From contig OZ024841.1 in NCBI GenBank assembly GCA_964017145.1, forward strand, positions 3,038,001 through 3,102,000: a stretch of DNA of 64,000 nucleotides, given 5' to 3'. The stretch is from Agrocybe praecox. Lineage: Eukaryota > Basidiomycota > Agaricomycetes > Agaricales > Agrocybaceae. Positions 34,656 to 47,202 of the stretch are shown piece after piece (the first letter of the stretch is position 1; every line of letters begins with the position of its first letter). The notes beneath the pieces are model-generated. The model ran no database searches. It was not told where the DNA came from and saw nothing but the letters and a program-made list of their open reading frames with translations. Both the position numbers and the translations under genes were made by a program.

Positions 34656-35294
34656 TTAGACAAGAGCGGCCAATAGTCCAGCAAGGATGCCAACAGCTAC
34701 GCCTTCTACGCCTCGTGTTCCTGCTACCACAGCGTGAGCTCCACTTCCTGTACCACCAGTACTGCCAGTTGCGGTGCTGGTTGGCGCTGTATTCGTACTC
34801 GCGCGACTTGCAACGCTGGAAATGATAGACGCGGCGGCGGCGGAAGCGCTTCCTAGGACAGAGCTCTGGGAAGAGAAGGAGGATTGGGCGGAGGAAAGCG
34901 AGGAAGATGCCACCGAAGAGGATATTCTGTATCGTTGTCGTTTATGATTTTCGCATGGGGGTTAGGTGAATGAGGGTTTGGGTGGGTATGCAGAGAAATG
35001 TCGGCATAGATATACGAGTGGAAATGATTCAGCCAAAACCATAGAAAGACATGTGAAGAACACGACGAAGAAGGACATGAAATATAATGAGATCCTGATG
35101 ATTATCTGAAGGGAACAGACATACGAAGAGATAGAGCTGCTCGCTCCTGTATCACCTCCAGCGCTAGCAGTATCCGTACCGGACGGAGAGGGTTCAGACG
35201 TAACGTCTGCAATGGAGGTGGTGGAAAACTGTTGCTGAGCGGTGGCAGACAAGATAAAGAAGGAGATGACTGCAAGGGCTGCGGTGGGCTTCAT
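34656..35294 (-). CDS. Small secreted Ser/Ala/Thr-rich protein, probable GPI anchor (146 aa)
   Basis: Two exons, 35125-35294 and 34656-34926, give 146 residues. The intron is 198 nt, long for this region. A signal peptide (MKPTAALAVISFFILSATA) is followed by Ser/Thr/Gly-rich and Ser/Ala-rich blocks (SSVASSSLSSAQSSF and similar). The C-terminus (GVEGVAVGILAGLLAALV) is a hydrophobic GPI-type tail. It shares architecture with the gene at 32794, including intron position after a Ser-rich start, but sequence similarity is mainly compositional. They are either ancient paralogs or convergent in composition. Confidence 0.8.
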
Positions 35295-36779
35295 TTTTTC
35301 TGGAGTTGACTGAGGCGAATATAAAGTGTTGCGTTTGGGGGCACTTGGGCTTTTAAAAGCAGTATTTGGTATGTGGTTGTGATAAAAACGTTGATGGGGC
35401 GCTGAATATTGCAAGCAAGGGCGCTTATATAGCCCAAAAATGAGTTTGCTTATATGAGACATAGTTGTATTGGGCTGGCCTGCTCTTGGCCTGGTCAGTA
35501 ATCGGTCTGATATCAGTCTTCGACCAAGCCCAAATCAAAACTTTCCGATCTTGATAGTGACGTCGATGGAAAAACTCGCAACTGTATTTATAGATATACT
35601 CCTTGAATAGTCATCTTAGCTTCATCTCGCGCAGGATTTATAGTGTCCTACTAAATCATTGATACCACTGTCAAGTTAATTAACCGACGCGACGCGACGC
35701 GTTTTGATGGTGGCGACATGTCACAATGCCGATATGCCGCCCACACTTGCTGTGCTGTCGAAGCGCGTCGCCAGAAGCAGTCTTGGTGTCTGAGATTTGA
35801 ATTTGAGCGCTCCTTGACCGCGCTGTTGTTCATATAATTCTTCAAAGCAACAACGACACTCACCCCCAGGTTTTTGACATCTCTCCAGTTCTGCAAGATG
35901 ACGCGCTGACTTGCAGGGCGCCGCGGGCGCCGCTGCCTACTAATTTCTGGTTTCAGGCGTCTGGTCAGGAGGCGGGTGTCAATATCCAACCTGAGCTCCA
36001 ACATTCGCTTGGTTAGTGGAGTGCTGTGGATAAGCTTGCCCAGTCCGCACTGCGCAGAGGTTCGTTGAAAGTAGTCGAATAGGTTGAAACAGGCTGTCAG
36101 AGATACGTGATCGCTCCCCTAAGGTTACCCGTGCCTGATCAGGAAGGTTATTGTAATTTGCCAGAATAATATCAAGAGGAGTTGTGAACTGGATTTTTTC
36201 GAGGGCCAGCACTTCCTCTTGAACTTGATAAGATAGGACGTCTTTTTTTCTTCTTTCAACCCTCCAGAATATATACAAGTCTGTACACGTGCGCGATGAG
36301 CGGGCATCATGGCTCCGCTGGTTGAACGTTCAAGGACACCGGCATCCTTGGCCTATCATCAATCGGGCCGCGGGCGTTCATATGTCTTCCAATTTACTGA
36401 GTTTCTGACCCTTCGAGTGTCGTGTTTTTGCCTGTTTTTGTCAATCGCGTGTTCTTTTCCCAATCAGTGTTGGCCAGTCTGTAACCGTCGTTCTCCTGCG
36501 CGTTTCAAGTTTCTTCGGGCTTTTTCGGTCGTGTTTTTGGTCATCAAAATGGGTATTTTACGGTAAGACCACGCTTAAAAACGCGTTTTGAATGGTTATC
36601 AAGGCATGCCAGGACAAAATGTTTACACATCGGCAAACTGAATGGGGGTGAATTGGAAATTAGCAAGTGGATAAGTATATGTACGAGTGGGACTTTTTCT
36701 CCCCTGCTAAACCCTCCCCCATCTCTTTTTTGTCACCTCGTCCGTCTTTTGTTTTCTCTCTGATTGATTCTGTCCTATA
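35295..36779. other. Intergenic between surface-protein gene and P450
   Basis: No supported gene. GC-rich words cluster at 35680-35705 (GACGC repeats) and 35920-35935 (GGGCGCCGCGGGCGCCGC). A divergent promoter region for the two flanking genes lies somewhere here. Confidence 0.5.
35424..35431 (-). promoter_or_regulatory. Candidate TATA box
   Basis: TATATAAG on the minus strand lies 130 bp upstream of the ATG at 35294, similar in kind to the box before the sister gene at 32794. Confidence 0.45.
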
Positions 36780-38785
36780 ATGTCTTCAAATGCAACAGCG
36801 TTGAAAGACACGCTCTTCACTCTCCCTTTACTACGCGATGTTCCTGCCTCCCAACACTCCAATATCATCACTTCTGTATCTTCTATCTCTCTCGGCCTGC
36901 TCGCATATATTGTATACCAATCTATCTTCGGGGGATCTGAAGGGGACAAGAAGAATGGAAACATTAGACGCCTTGGTGGTTTCCCCATCTTCACAGCTTG
37001 GACCTTCTTCACAAAGCGTTACGATTTCTTATGGAACAATTTCAAGGCGAATGAAGACCCGCATTTCAAATTCAAGGTTCTTCAAGTAAGTGATCGAGCG
37101 GTTCGCTAATACGAACTTCATCTGAGTTTTGGTCTACCTTCGCTTAGCACAACGTCGTCGCGCTACGAGGAGAAGCTGCGCGCAAAGCGTTTTTTGACGA
37201 ACGGACTTTCAGTTTCACGGAAGGATATAAAATGCTAATGGGCGCAGTTCCTCGACTATCCGATATTAATGTCAAGGAAGAACATACAGGCGACGTTTCC
37301 TGGTTCAATAAACAGATTGCTGTTCTCCTGAACAGAAACAGGTTATCAGAAGGTGTGCCTCAGATACCGTCAACTTCCGTTCGTGTGTGCGAACTAACAC
37401 ATCAACTTCATATCAGTCCTACCTTCTCTACTCGATGACGTCAACGGTCGCATGGAACTGTGGGGAAAGTCAGGAAAGTTGGACCCATTCAAGAATATCT
37501 ATGATGTACGTCCACCTTGCCTACAGTCATTCGAAGCTAACGATTACTTGCATCACTCTTATATATAAATAGCTTGTGTTCCAAATGACCGTTCGCATGT
37601 CCACATGCAGCGAGCTCGCAAAAGATCTAAAATTAATTGAGGAAATCCAAGGTCTGTACTGGGATCTAGAGAAGAGCGCTACTCCCACCGCTCTTCTCCT
37701 TCCTTGGTTTCCTAGTCCGGCAAAGAAGAGAAAGGAGGCTGCGACGAAAGAGTTGTTCGTAAAGCTCTACGGCGTAGTGGAGGGGAGGAGACATGCTCCA
37801 GTCCCTTCTGCCGATGCCATTGACATGATGATCCAGCAAGGATTGGATACTCCTAATATCGTCCAGGTGGGTGTATTTTAGGTGAAAATCTATTACTGTA
37901 CCTAACTATATGTATGTTGATTTTAGTTTATTCTAAGCATTATTTTTGCCGGGCTCGTTAACACTGGAATTAATTGTACGTTACCTTCACGTAATACTCG
38001 GCAAGTCTCTAATTTATTATTCGAAATACAGCGTGCTGGGCACTTGTCTACCTCGCGTCCCACCCAGAGTGGAAAACAAGAGTTAAAGCTGAAGTCGAAT
38101 CCCTCGTCGAGAAACACACAGACACAACTTCCTACGACCCCCTCCACAAACGCCTCTCGTCCGTCCCCGTCGCAGCATGGGAAGAAGAGATGCCTGTTCT
38201 CGATTCTGTTATTCGGGAGACTCTCCGTCTAGTCATTACTGGCACTGCTTTACGTCGTAATTTGTTAGAGGAGTTGGTTATCAGTAACGGGAAGGTCTCA
38301 AAAGGAGACTTCGTCGCCTATTCACTCGCAGACGTTCATTTGAATCCCGAGATTTATGCAAATCCATTGGAATTCGATCCCTCGAGGTACCTGCCTGGTA
38401 GAGAAGAGGATAAGAAGGGGACGTTTAGTTATCTTGCCTGGGGTGCTGGTGCGTCTTTATGATCTGCTTTACTCGTCCAATCTGATGTTCCTTAACTTTA
38501 TTACTAGGTCGTCATCCCTGCACGGGAATGAAAGTCGCCAAATTAGAAATTAAAGTCATCATCGCTCTTATGCTTGCCGGCTACGATTTCAGTCTCGTCG
38601 ACAAGAACGATAAGCCTCTCAAGGATTTGCCGAAACCTGACAGGAATGATATTCACCAGGTGCGAACTTGTTTCCATTCATACACTCTCTTGTGTACTGT
38701 GTATTTACGTTATGTTTATCAATACCTGTAGGCTCGTCCCATTGGTCAACCGACATTCCTCAAGTTTGAACGAGTTGTAGAATGA
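36780..38785 (+). CDS. Cytochrome P450 monooxygenase (521 aa)
   Basis: Eight exons, 36780-37085, 37148-37352, 37417-37505, 37573-37866, 37927-37975, 38032-38448, 38508-38659 and 38732-38785, close in phase to 521 residues. An N-terminal membrane anchor (IITSVSSISLGLLAYIVY) is followed by a weak proline hinge. The I-helix reads FAGLVNTGIN (A-G-x-x-N-T); the K-helix E-x-x-R motif is ETLR; the PERF-like region is FDPSRY. The heme loop is AWGAGRHPCTG with the Cys thiolate. The heme loop starts W rather than F and has a Pro just before the Cys, off the classical consensus. Such P450s oxidise small lipophilic substrates at the ER, using electrons from CPR. The family number cannot be assigned by eye. 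No terpene or polyketide synthase is nearby. Confidence 0.9.
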
Positions 38786-39241
38786 TTATATAGTCGTACA
38801 GTGCGCTTTTCACATTCCTTATCTATAATTTGCGAACTGCGAATCCATGTCAATAGTACATAGTATAATCCAGTCTATTTATTTATGATGTTGCTTTCAT
38901 TCTACTTAATTCTCTTTCCTTTCTTTGTCGAACTTAAGATTTTGCGTCGGCATGTTTAAGCGGAGTTCTATCAGTTTGCAAACACAGTATGCCGATATGT
39001 TGCTGTAAGTAGATGCCGCACAGTTTTGCTCTTTCGGAGTTCTAAGATATATCAACCGAGCTCTCCTAATGGAACCAAAGTTGAACCAATCCCGAACTTT
39101 CTTCCATCCTCTTCCAATTTCATTCCTCGGGACTTTAGCACAATGTTGAAGAGAGGAAGTACTACTTCCCTGACATTTTATCGTAATGCTAGCCGTATAC
39201 GCGCCAGCCCCCAGCTTTTGCGTTACTCGACTGCCCCACTC
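38786..39241. other. Intergenic
   Basis: The 456 bp between the P450 stop and the oxygenase-like start hold no recognisable element. The frame upstream of 39242 is open (from 39026) and could encode an N-terminal extension, but it has no homology to the paralog at 28061. Confidence 0.45.
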
Positions 39242-40503
39242 ATGTCACCAAAGAGCACTGTTGCTCTCGAAACTTTTAGAACTATTCTCGGAAATATTAC
39301 TAGACCTCCGTATGGAACTGGCAATGTGCCACTCGATCCTGCAGCTTCCACACTGTTCTACCGCTCTGGAGACAATGTTGGGTGAGTTCACCAGCTTCGA
39401 TGCCCCACGTAGGATGAAGACTAATGACGAAGCTTAGAGCAGTTGACTTCTGTGGCAACGTAACAGATTCGGACCTTCAGAAACTAGCTGACGCGTGCCA
39501 AAAAATTACCTTATTTGGCTCAAGGCACGATAGAGGCGGAGCTATACAAGCTCAACGTTTATGGTATGTAACGTCCTATATAAATAACCTCGAATTATTT
39601 ATCTGATGCAATTGTGCAACAGGTCCTGGATCCTTTTTTAAATCTCATGTCGACACACCGCACAAAGACAGTATGTTTGGGTCACTCGTTGTCGTATTGC
39701 CTACCAAGCACGAAGGAGGGTCTCTTGTCTTTAGACACGAAGGCCAGAACACCGTTTTTGACACCGCAAAAGCGGCTATACCGGAGGACTCTGGTTCACC
39801 CCATGCAACGTTCGTCGCCTTTTACAGTGATGTGGAGCACGAGATCACTCCAGTTACTGCGGGATATCGTGTTACTCTCACTTATAATCTTCACCTTGTG
39901 GACAAACAGAAACCCGCGTCGGCGGTCATCATCCCAGCCACGCCTCCTGACTACGTTCAAACCTTGAAAGCGCCGCTTGATACCCTCCTCGCGGATCCAG
40001 AATTCCTACCAAAGGGCGGATTTCTGGGATTCGGCCTATCGCATGTCTATCCATTCAATCCAAAATCCACGACCCTGGAGAGCATAATGCCACGCCTCAA
40101 AGGAACAGATTCAGCCATGAAGGAAGCATGCCAGGAACTTGGCCTTGATCTATCACTGAAAGCGATTTACTCCTCCGATATAAAACTATGGGATAAAGAC
40201 TTGACAGACACTTGTCTCGTTGATTCGTTCGTCGACATAACGCTTTATGACTATGAGCTTGGGCTAGTGGACAACCTCAGAGAAGAGCTCAATGCGACAA
40301 TGATATCTGACTTCGTCAAGGACCCCGATTTTCATGTTGCCGAAGGGAACTTCGAAGTGTTTCCTATCGCTTGGATGAAGCCGCGCAATGACTTTAACAA
40401 GTACAAAAGTGCCTATATTGCATATGGGAATGAACCTCAAGTCGATAATATGTACGCTGAAGTCTGTATCATTGTGAAGGTTGGTAAACCGGGTGAACGT
40501 TAA
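39242..40503 (+). pseudogene. 2OG-Fe(II) oxygenase-like gene with frame break, probable pseudogene
   Basis: Exon 1 (39242-39381) and exon 2 (from 39438) give the family N-terminus through DLQKLADACQK. The C-terminal part is complete: the frame starting at GAG 39539 reads ELYKLNVYG, splices (intron 39564 to the CAACAG before GTCCTGG) to PGSFFKSHVDTPH, and stays open to TGFGLSHVYPF...KVGKPGER at 40503. HVD gives the HxD iron ligands; HEITPVTAGYRVTLTYNL gives the distal His and the 2OG-binding Arg. But exon 2 and the ELYKLNVYG frame differ by one base, and about 50 residues of the usual linker appear to be missing. Either a deletion with frameshift or an assembly error explains this. If only the C-terminal ORF is made (ATG 39673), the HxD ligands would be lost. 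Confidence 0.65.
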
Positions 40504-41939
40504 CATTACGCCAGCACGTTCGTATCATGTTGTTCTATACATATTAAGCGCGCAAATCTGTGTGTATAAAAATAGATTTTCCATTGATGCACGGATAGAA
40601 TAGAATATCCGAATCGACGGTCGTTGAAACATGAAAACTTACATACATGGACATTACTAGTAAACTGTACTGTGTACTTTTTCAATAATATAAGGCCTTG
40701 AGTTACGTACAAGGATTAGATATGCAACGTGAAACATCAGAAACCCCTCCGCGCTGACCACGATGCGAGTTAGTGGTAATGGAAGTAGCAGTAGGCTTGT
40801 ACCTGACAGTAACGAAGATTTTTTTTGGCGCCGGGAAAGTATGGTCTACGAATTGCTTGCAGTAGGCCTGATTAGCTCTCTGATTATTACTATCTTGCAA
40901 CCTACCTTCTATTTCTTGATAATGGAATGCTGCTACAGCTTTCAGACGTTGATTGTGCGTACGTGATAAAGATGTTGGACTGTACATCTGTAAACTGAGT
41001 TTTTCCGTTTTTCTTCCCTATAGCATCATCCTCGTGATATGTGGGTTGAGCTATGCAGAGCACGTATATTATGAGCCCGGGTGTCCAAATTTCTTGTTCT
41101 TCATCGCATACTACCCGCTCACGCTAGATTCACACATGGTCGAATTCACCAGCGCGCGTTACATGCCTATATTGCCGTTATGTTAGCAGTAGCTGCTGTA
41201 GGTCTTAAGTTGTCAGATAACTATGAGATCATCTCAGAAATACACGTACCACTGTAGTTAAAAATCTTATTAACAGGTTACGACCAAGCTTAGCTACCAC
41301 TTTCCATGTATTCGCATTCTCCTCTCCCTTAACGCCTCCATGTCCGCAGCGCTTCCATGTCAAGTCTTCTTTGCTTTATGATAGATACTTCGATACTGTG
41401 TATATGATAATACGCTATCATTCTATTAGGACATACAAGTCTGATGGGACAAAGAAGGAATCTGAAATATGCATGAATCATCTTGCTGTGCTATTAATAG
41501 CGATCCTGAAATCTCCGATGTGATATGTTTGAATAACATACAAATACTAGATTAGACGCGCATCCGCCTGAAAACAAACAGGTCTTCGCCAGCTATGAAT
41601 CTCCAAAGTCTAAACTTCCTAAGTATACCGACAATTCATTGTCATCAACATTTGATAGATGACGAATGTGATGGAGGAACGTGGAATGCCAGGAATACGC
41701 CTTTTTACGATTTTCAAGTTCCTAAGAATGGCACCATAGCTGGATGACTATAAACCAGAGCGAATTCCTTCGATTTTTTGTTCTTGTTTTTTTGATAAAT
41801 CTGAGGTAGACGATAGCACGGAGGAGGCTTGACGAGGCGAAATTGAGGGCTGTGCCGAGATAGCTCTGTATATGGATTAGAAAATATATATTCCACATAC
41901 AAAAAGAGCTTTCTACTCTTTCCCATCTTTATCCAAACA
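40504..41939. other. Intergenic
   Basis: 1.4 kb with no supported gene. The open frame 40763-40966 encodes a hydrophobic stretch, but it lacks splice or family support. Confidence 0.5.
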
Positions 41940-42628
41940 ATGAGCTCTGGAGTTTCGGGAGCCGCGATAGATATAAACCCGCGCGAGTGCCAGCAGGCGA
42001 GAGCAATCATGGGCGGACCTCCTAACCCACGTCCAGACCACGATGCGCCGTCCTCGACCCTGCACTCAGCGCCCCCCCCACCCTCCACCCCACCTCCCGC
42101 ATATCCAGAACAAGCTCATGTGAGATCATGGACTGAGTATGTTCACAATCCACCACCGCAATATGAGGGCAGCGAGCCCCCTCCGGCCTATAGAAGCTCT
42201 GAACGTTGGTCAACTTTTTCTCCCTTCTGGTTTTTTGGGACATATCTCTGCGGTGGGTGCTCTCTATGACAACGACGTAACATTTAGAGCTGATTAACAA
42301 CCCCTTTCGTTCCATCCACGATGACATAGTGATCGAAGCAGTACGGATGAGGTGGGATGAAAGACCGTTTTCCAACTGGATCCAAGACTTGGGCGCGGTT
42401 TTCGCACCTGCTTCGGGGACAAACCCATACCTCGCTAGCAACTACCCAGCCCGACGCCGACGATTGGATTGGATCGTTGGCTCGCGCAGATTGCGAACCT
42501 TCCTTCTGGTGCCGCTTGTGTTTATCATCGTCGTAGGAGTTGTAGCGATGGTCTTGCGACTGATGCACCATACAATGCCAGCACCTGACCAGAACAAGTC
42601 GCCCCAGGTACACTACGTATGGAGTTGA
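41940..42628 (+). CDS. PY-motif, single-pass membrane protein (203 aa)
   Basis: Two exons, 41940-42252 and 42330-42628, with a 77-nt intron whose phases fit, give 203 residues. Residues 1-90 are proline-rich and carry three PPxY motifs: PPAY (52-55), PPQY (72-75) and PPAY (81-84). A single hydrophobic segment follows an Arg-rich stretch near the C-terminus (FLLVPLVFIIVVGVVAMVL), leaving about 24 residues after it. No signal peptide is present, so the Pro-rich part should face the cytosol. PPxY peptides bind WW domains such as those of Rsp5/NEDD4 ubiquitin ligases. A membrane protein with several of them suits a ligase adaptor or ligase substrate, but that role is inferred. No named family is recognised. 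Without splicing, exon 1 alone ends at 42269 with no membrane span. Confidence 0.62.
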
Positions 42629-45600
42629 CGATTATCGCGGTATCCAGTGAGTGGGTGACCTTAACTGGAATCAACTTTCGCTACTAGGAGTTTCATCTCA
42701 AACCGAGTTATTATTTTTTTCACTGACTTTGTTTCTTTTTTTCCTCCCCTCTCTAGTTTATCGTTCCGTTAGATAAAGTCATGGTATTTTTTTGAAGCAA
42801 GCGCCTGGATGTTTTAATAGTACAGATGCATCATAGTAACGAGAGCATAGTAGAGGAGATTAGTTGTACCGCTTGTTGGTTCTAAATCCAAGCTAGTTCG
42901 TTGACACCAGGAGCATACAAGCCCCACGCTTTTTACCAAACACGTGAGATCACGATAAATGCCAGAAACGTCTCAATAGAGTTTTTCTCCGCCACCCGAC
43001 TTCAGTTCCAGACAGAGAATAACGCTGTCCTCCCAGTGTAATTTCGTGAAAATTCACCAGAAATCCAAAAATGGCGCGAAAAATCCTGCAACGGCGTGTG
43101 ACAAAGCTGGTCAAAGCAAAGGCCAGGCTGTGCTCAGTTAACTGGAACCTGTGCCTGTCCGAGCGACTTGTTATCGATTTGCTAGATATATCATACACCA
43201 GGCATCGATGAGGTTGATCTCCCAAGTTAAGTTAAATTTTTGTCATTGCATCACAGAAAATTCACCAGGACAAAAGACGACTAGGATCCAGGGACAAGTA
43301 CCAGTATACCCAGTATTTGCACAGTAAAACTGGATTCGACAGGACGCGTTCCCTATGTACGTCCAGTCCCGTCGAAACACCGACGGAATGACCTTGAAAT
43401 CAGTGAACAGGATGTCGCTTTAGGAGCCGGCCAAGTGTCTATGGCTATAAGCCCGAACAGAGCAAAGTAAAAAGCCCCTAGGAGTCGCCAGCGAACGAAG
43501 TAAGGTCTAGTAAAGTCTGAGCGACTACCGCGCAGCACAGTCAATGCTTAAGTACGGCCATTAACGCTGGAAAATCGGATTTAATACTCCGCTTATGCCC
43601 TATTAAATGCTTGAGCGTCGGTTTATCTAAATCCGGGAGGACGAACCGTCTGATGACTTGAGACGGACTGCGCAGGACCGTAGTTATCGTAATTCCCTCC
43701 TCGTAAGTTACCAGCGTTCCATTACAAATCAAATACTGAATTCTGCGGTTTCAGAGCTTCAATTTTCCTGTGTGGGAAGGCGCACGTTCAACGCGCAACC
43801 AACGAGCAAAAATGTATCAATGATGTATAATGTAAGTACTACTCTAGAGATATTTGAATACAAACACTTACTCGAAACAATTACGAGTTTGTTTCCGGTG
43901 ATGAGTTAAACGCCATCCTACCGTGAATTTGCACCCTTTGAAACGGGGCATTACGATAGATTTGTTCAGCAATAAGGGTTGCGTCAAACAAGCGTTTGCG
44001 GGTATAATATCCACAGTCATAATCATAAGAGCCCACACCTATGCAGTCCTAGGCCTGTTCATCGTTTTGTCCATGGGGCAAGAGATGTGCGTTCGGGAGA
44101 AAGAAATGCAGCAAACAGCGGCGTTGGAAACACGATTTTTCGCTGGGAGAATGTTGGTAGAGGGTGGAAGTAGGCAACGGTAAGAACATCTAGGGTCTTG
44201 GGAAGTAAAGCTTGAAGCTTTGAAGGCATGATACCTGGTATCATAGTGGTTCAGTGCTCAGTCTAGGTTTGTATTGCGAGTTTCAAAAGCACCCTCGTGC
44301 CAAGTTTCTTTCGAAGTCCGCGATCATCATGCCGCCATTGTTCTTTCCTTTACGCCCCGTATGTATGCCCTTTGTCCACCGCAACCGTGTTATCGAACAT
44401 ATAACTCGAGGTCATGCCCGGCAGAATCAAATAGGATAGGGTATGGAGCCTCAGGTGTGTGGCTGCCTCTAGCAACGCAAATCGATGGGATTTTTCCATG
44501 GATGTTGAAATATGCTGGATAAGGCGGCTGATTGCTTGATTTTCTCAGGTATTCCTATGTCCTCCTAGCTCAAAGGACTAAGTACTAATTACCCGCCCTC
44601 GAGCACATTTACTTATCGTTACAGCCGCATGCCCGAGGAAAGCAGACGTAGCAGGAGCGGCGTTGCAAATGCTGGTTGGGTTATCCTTAGCCTTTCCTGC
44701 AGGCTCTTGGGCTGTGTTCAAATCCATAAGTACGCGGTGACGCCGTCCAGCCAACCCTTCCGTGGACGTAAGAACTTGCGTCACAAAGCCACCAAATTCA
44801 CCTCTCAGGGTCTGTTCGGGGTGGTTAAGCAAACGAAGTGATTCGACTGATTCTGGGAGCCGCGCTGGAACCCTGTTGAAACGAATTTTTTTGCAGGAGC
44901 TGTCTTTGACAAATGAGTGAGCAAATTTGTACAAGCGTTTTCCTAATCAAGTTTAAGTCGTTTATTCTCATTGGCAGTTGACGGCAACCTCTTAGGCTAT
45001 GTATCAACACACGCAGAGAGAAGCCTCCTGAGTTTTGATACGCTCCTATGTTTAGTGTTGCAAAGGAAGCGACGCCGTCGGTGCCGTCAGATTTCTGGAA
45101 AACCTTAAACACTAATGACGACAAGGATGGATATTCTCACCGCATCATGTCGCTGGAAAGAAGTCCCTGAAGACTTCCCAAGTTCCATGTAAGTATGTCA
45201 TCTTTTCTAAAAACCTATCTGACGACTCTTTGTTATCTCAATGGAGCATTTACAGGATGTCAGATATTATTAGTTTCCGCGTATCCAACGTAAAATTGAC
45301 CGGTGCTGTTTTTTTTTGCCACATGCAGAGAACGTGGAACGTTTCGTGAACATACAATACCTCCGCAAGTTCTCCGAAGTATGGACTCCATTCGGACTAG
45401 AACGCAAGGTAGGTGCCTGGTACAGGTGACGATCATGGAGTCTGGACAACAACGTACACGGTTGTAAACTGTAACCAGCCAGCCTATTTACCTACTTCGG
45501 GGAACATTGACAACCCAACAAAGCCGCATTAACAGAACAAACATTTGTCTACGTGAAGTACATCGATCGTTTAGGATAGGGTTGAGCTCAGGTTTTTTTT

Positions 45601-47202
45601 TTCCTGCACTATTTCAATGCAATGGTTGTGATCAAGCGCAGTTATTTAAATTACGTTGTACAATTTAAGCGATACCCGAGTTGAAGCACTGTTGTTGTGC
45701 GTCTCGTAAGTCGTCATCATCATCATTATTTATTCACCGGAAGTTGGAACCGCCATTATCCCTCATCGTGACACAGTTATGTGCAAAACGCTTATCCGTC
45801 TATGGATACACCCCTGTGGCGGCTAGACAACATACGCCTGTGGGTACTCATTACGCTGAAGCATCCTCGTTGGTGGGGCTGAAACGTTATACAGTGGTCA
45901 ACGTATGTCGTAAAATTTCATGAATATGCCATCATGTACATCCCCGGCCGGTCGCATATTTCCCAGTACGGCAGGACATTCCATTCAAGCGCGACATTTA
46001 AAACATATGGTTGATGTACAGTACTTGCAGTCTGGGAACGTACGAAAATATTAATGTCAAATGATGAGCGCATGATATCAGCGGTTGAGCGCTTACCACG
46101 TTATACCAATTTGGCATATCTGACCCCAACCTGAGAACGACCCTACACAGAAACATACCTGAATGTTCGGAGACGGCTCGCCGGGCTTTAATCCACGAAT
46201 GGCAAGTCGGCCAGTTCTTCTCTCCCATCGGCGTATCTTCTGAGAAGATGGGTGGTTGCCAACTTATGTCGCTGCTTTGCGCTCATATCGGGGTCTTTCG
46301 GAGGGGGTAATCCTCTAAGAATATCCTCTCACGGTTAATCAAGGGCGGGATGAATCTGCCTCTTTGCTCAAAGTCTGCCTCCCGCCTCAAACCCTGATCT
46401 CAAACGCACTGGAACCTATTGCTTACTGAATGTAGACATCGCTGAGAAAGTTGACCTGCAGGTCTGTCAGTGCATGGCAAGACTATCTCCTAATTCTTTC
46501 AGTGATAATACACGGCATTCAGGGTTTCTTCCGAAGAAACTCACGATGCTGGTGGCCGAGCGACGGTACAAATTAATAACAATGACCCCTCTTTCTTTGA
46601 CTGACCGCACACTGTTTTGTCTTAGACTCTTCGAGAAATAGGGGACAATCCATTTAGATTTAGTGACATTGAAGACGTCGTCTATCTGCTCAGCCCTTAC
46701 TTAGTTTTACGTTGTATGTAGGTGTCACTCCCTCGTGTTAAGCCAAGGTAAGTCTGATATCAAAGGGTTTATGCAGTTGCCGTGTGCGTGCCTAAGCCAA
46801 AATATAACCTACAGGGTTCTCCCTCGTTTGCAGCCACGTGGTAATCGTCCGCCGATTCGGGCAGATTAACGGATCCTAATTTATTGAACTCTATATTGCA
46901 TGATCTTGGCTCGTTAGCTTCGCTTAAAGTTTTATAGATCTGTGGGATCTTGTGTAGCAGGACTCGGTATTGGGCTGAAAGTATGTCTTTACTTTTTTCC
47001 CAAGCGTTTCAAGTCCGACTGTTGGTTGCATATAAACCTGTCAACCTGAACGGTGTCTGATCCTCACAATACCCCAACTTTTCACGACATTAGAGGTGCT
47101 CTATCCAAAAGGCATATTTGCCACCGTCTCTCTCGACTCTTTCCCTCCCACCTTAATATCTTCAGCTTATTTCCCTATTCCCCCTAATTCCTATTCTCAA
47201 AA
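42629..47202. other. Gene-poor region
   Basis: About 4.6 kb in which I find no convincing gene. Open frames of 60-118 codons (43658-43909; 43923-44183; 44578-45124 minus; 45681-45923) show no domain or consistent splicing. The text around IISTVIIIRAHTYAVLG (43923-44183) vaguely recalls a fungal 7-TM segment but is not supported. Relics of decayed genes are likely here. Confidence 0.45.
47031..47036 (+). promoter_or_regulatory. Candidate TATA box
   Basis: TATAAA in GCATATAAACC lies 172 bp upstream of the ATG at 47203, followed by a pyrimidine-rich leader (47110-47200), a common arrangement for expressed fungal genes. Confidence 0.35.

Noticed and set aside
40763..40966. 67-codon plus frame with a hydrophobic segment
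   Set aside because: No start context, splice sites or related sequence in the window.
43923..44183. Possible fragment of a fungal 7-TM (DUF6533-like) protein
   Set aside because: Only one short hydrophobic stretch with R-x-x-T-Y-A-x-x-G-like text; no flanking segments in any frame.
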